Shown: piece after piece, positions 13,472-14,655 of the stretch
Position numbering within the stretch: position 1 is the first letter of the stretch
Layout of the letters: each line of letters starts with the position of its first letter
Assembly: GCA_002361625.1 (NCBI GenBank)
Contig: DETL01000029.1
Location: forward strand, 21,268 to 35,922
Source: Bacteroidales bacterium UBA3289
GTDB lineage: Bacteria > Bacteroidota > Bacteroidia > Bacteroidales > UBA932
Direction of reading: 5' to 3'
DNA length: 14,655 nucleotides
Position numbers and translations under genes: made by a program
The notes under the pieces: model-generated
Seen by the model: only the letters and a program-made list of their open reading frames with translations
What the model was told of the DNA's origin: nothing
Databases searched by the model: none

Positions 13472-14193
13472 AGCAGTTCCTCCTTCTTGAAGACCGGACC
13501 GTCCTTGCAGACGCGCCGGGGACCGTTTTTCGTCTGGATGCTGCAGCCGTAGCAAAAACCGGCCCCACACCCCATACGCTCCTCCAGCGACGCTTCACCG
13601 GGACCTTCCAGCGCAGCGCACACGACTTTCATCATGATCATCGGCCCGCAGGTATAGAAATAATCGAACGCCGGGTGGGCTGCAGCGATTGCATCGGTGA
13701 CGAATCCCTTCACGCCCACGGAACCATCGACGGTGGAGATGAGCACCTCGTCGCAGACGGCCTTGAATGCATCGGCGAGGATGATCTCCTCGGCCTTGTT
13801 GAATCCCAGCACGGCGGTGACTTTCTTCCCGCGCGCTTTCAACTCCTTGGCCAGCAGGTACAGCGGGGGAACCCCGAGCCCGCCGCCGACGAGCAGCGCC
13901 TCTTCCCGGCACGCCTCCGGATCGAATCCGTTCCCGAGCCCCGTCAGCACTTCCAGCTCCGTCCCTTCGGTCATCTCCGACAGCGCCTTCGTCCCTTCAC
14001 CCACAACCCGGTACACCACCGTCAGCTTCCCATCCTCGCGGTCACAGACGGACAGCGGTCTCCGCAGGTAGAACCCCGGCAGGGCGATGTCCACGAACTC
14101 GCCTTCCACATCGGCCTCACCCGCCAGCACCAACTGATAGGTCTTGGGCGCTATCAGGACATTCTCCGAGATATGATAACGACTCTTAATCAT
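13465..14193 (-). CDS. pyrK: Dihydroorotate dehydrogenase electron-transfer subunit
   Basis: This 242-residue iron-sulphur flavoprotein takes electrons from PyrD to NAD+. The FAD domain shows LRRPLSVCD at 43-51, then YRVVGEGT. The NAD-binding domain shows LLVGGGLGVPPLYLLA near 100-115 and YFYTCGPMIMM at 178-188. The C-terminal [2Fe-2S] cluster ligands are Cys209, Cys214, Cys217 and Cys229 (MGCGAGFCYGCS, then RRVCKDGPVF), all present. Length is usual for the family. The ATG at 14193 lies 13 nt after the base of a long inverted repeat that separates it from carB, and the gene overlaps pyrD by 7 nt. Confidence 0.95.
   Translation of the reverse strand: MIKSRYHISENVLIAPKTYQLVLAGEADVEGEFVDIALPGFYLRRPLSVCDREDGKLTVVYRVVGEGTKALSEMTEGTELEVLTGLGNGFDPEACREEALLVGGGLGVPPLYLLAKELKARGKKVTAVLGFNKAEEIILADAFKAVCDEVLISTVDGSVGVKGFVTDAIAAAHPAFDYFYTCGPMIMMKVVCAALEGPGEASLEERMGCGAGFCYGCSIQTKNGPRRVCKDGPVFKKEELLW
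13478..13485 (-). promoter_or_regulatory. Strong Shine-Dalgarno site for pyrD
   Basis: The minus strand reads AAGGAGGA, with AGGAGG ending 7 nt before the pyrD ATG at 13471. This supports that start over the longer frame. It lies inside the end of pyrK and is notable because Bacteroidota genes seldom carry a clear Shine-Dalgarno; coincidence with the pyrK Glu-Glu codons is possible. Confidence 0.6.
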
Positions 14194-14202
14194 ACTGAAC
14201 GA

Positions 14203-14331
14203 TCAGGACAGTCGGTTGTTATCTCCCAAACCCATGGCCGCCCGTGGCCTTGTGAACGGGAGGGGCCCGCCGCTTGCGGCGGGAGGGATGAGCGAAGCGA
14301 AGGTTTGGGGGATAACAACCGACTGTCTCAT
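14203..14331 (-). other. 42-codon open frame spanning the carB-pyrK repeat (doubtful gene)
   Basis: An ATG at 14331, 6 nt after the carB stop, opens a frame that runs without a stop through the whole inverted repeat and ends at TGA (14205-14203), 9 nt before the pyrK ATG. The peptide would begin MRQSVVIPQTFASLIPP and end MGLGDNNRLS. It resembles no family I know and is made entirely of repeat sequence, so a functional product is unlikely. Its placement could still let ribosomes travel from carB to pyrK. Confidence 0.25.
14207..14327. repeat. MITE-like intergenic element with 26-bp inverted arms, between carB and pyrK
   Basis: The arms 14207-14232 and 14302-14327 are inverted copies differing at one position (14224). 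The outer part reads GACAGTCGGTTGTTATC on the left. Inside lies a perfect 8-bp stem, CCCGCCGC / GCGGCGGG (14266-14273 and 14276-14283), and a tract GAGCGAAGCGAAGG (14290-14303). It fills most of the 144-bp gap in an operon whose other genes overlap or are separated by at most 14 nt. TCA flanks it on both sides (14203-14205 and 14328-14330), possibly a tiny target duplication but easily chance. No T-tract follows the stem on the transcribed strand, so it is not a classic terminator. Whether other copies exist in the genome cannot be seen here. Confidence 0.8.
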
Positions 14332-14337
14332 TGTCAA

Positions 14338-14655
14338 TTATTTGTACTCTTCATCGATCGTGGAAATGCCCAGCGTGATTTCCTCCAGGACGTCCAGGAG
14401 GACCCGGACGGTTTCGAGGGCCGTGAAGATGGTGACGTTGTTCTCCACCGCGCAGCGGCGGATGCCGTAACCGTCCAGATGGCTGGATTTCTGGTTCAGG
14501 TCGATGGTGTTGATGACATATTTCACATGTCCCTTGCGGATGGCCTGGTAGATTTCGTCGCTGCCTTCACCGAGCTTACGGAGCATCTTGGTACGGATGC
14601 CGTGCTCCTTCAGGAAGGCCGCCGTGCCCTTGGTGGCCTCGATGTTGAAGCCCAG
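14338..14655 (-). CDS. carB: Carbamoyl-phosphate synthase large subunit, C-terminal part (cut by window end)
   Basis: The last 105 residues are visible and open to the window edge. They form the methylglyoxal-synthase-like regulatory domain at the end of CarB: LGFNIEATKGTAAFLKEHGI at the edge, KYVINTIDLNQKSSHLDGYG about 40 residues on, then IRRCAVENNVTIFTALETV, ending GISTIDEEYK. In enteric CarB this domain binds the effectors UMP and ornithine; whether it does here is unknown. It lies upstream of pyrK in the same direction, so carbamoyl phosphate supply is encoded with the rest of the pathway. The operon promoter and carA, if linked, lie outside the window. Confidence 0.93.
   Translation of the reverse strand: MGFNIEATKGTAAFLKEHGIRTKMLRKLGEGSDEIYQAIRKGHVKYVINTIDLNQKSSHLDGYGIRRCAVENNVTIFTALETVRVLLDVLEEITLGISTIDEEYK

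Noticed and set aside
13472..13570. Longer N-terminus for pyrD
   Set aside because: The extra 33 residues are pyrK coding sequence in another frame; the family start and the Shine-Dalgarno support the ATG at 13471.
14207..14327. The inverted repeat as an intrinsic terminator or attenuator after carB
   Set aside because: No T-tract follows the stem on the transcribed strand, no leader peptide with regulatory codons is seen, and the pathway genes continue beyond it.
14216..14470. Plus-strand open frame of 84 codons through the repeat into carB
   Set aside because: Half is repeat sequence and half is antisense to the conserved CarB end.
1..14655. tRNA, rRNA, CRISPR, transposase, phage or restriction genes
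   Set aside because: Nothing of the kind was found; non-coding DNA amounts to a few short gaps, none longer than 150 bases.

Overview
The window is a G+C-rich piece of a chromosome from the phylum Bacteroidota, most likely order Bacteroidales. Three things point there. Intergenic regions carry the Bacteroidota-type -7 promoter element TAnnTTTG a short distance before genes. A lamin-tail/OadG fusion sits inside a sodium-pump decarboxylase operon. The recF-DUF721 gene order also fits the group. I cannot place it more narrowly. Nearly all DNA is coding and the genes are mostly housekeeping; I see no tRNA, rRNA, CRISPR array, phage or transposase.

Region 1 (1-3402, minus strand) is a four-gene operon, mmdA > lamin-tail/OadG > biotin carrier > oadB (cut by the window start). 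It encodes a membrane decarboxylase, probably of methylmalonyl-CoA, that couples decarboxylation to Na+ export in the succinate-to-propionate route. Its promoter lies directly beside the terminator of the preceding unit. Region 2 (3456-4943, minus strand) holds a membrane-anchored TPR protein and a YebC/PmpR-family protein, ending in a strong intrinsic terminator. Region 3 (5051-6495, plus strand) is recF with a DUF721/DciA-like gene, divergent from the TPR gene across overlapping promoters.

Region 4 (6492-8979, minus strand) pairs an acyl-CoA-ligase-like enzyme, apparently started at TTG, with a periplasmic lytic transglycosylase. Region 5 (9071-10138, plus strand) is a membrane-anchored metallophosphoesterase divergent from the ligase. 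Region 6 (10139-14655, minus strand) is a pyrimidine operon, carB > pyrK > pyrD > pyrF > pyrE > pyrB, with overlapping or closely spaced genes. It covers most of UMP synthesis: carbamoyl phosphate, carbamoyl aspartate, dihydroorotate oxidation, orotate phosphoribosylation and OMP decarboxylation. carA and pyrC are not in view.

The most interesting signals are these. PyrB carries a C-terminal four-cysteine module closely resembling the zinc domain of the regulatory subunit PyrI, without PyrI's allosteric domain and with no pyrI gene beside it. A 121-bp element with 26-bp inverted arms sits between carB and pyrK and is fully spanned by a 42-codon open frame that begins 6 nt after carB and ends 9 nt before pyrK. 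A second, unrelated-looking short dispersed-type repeat is inserted in frame in the linker of the lamin-tail/OadG protein. These are the best candidates for something little described; the rest looks conventional.
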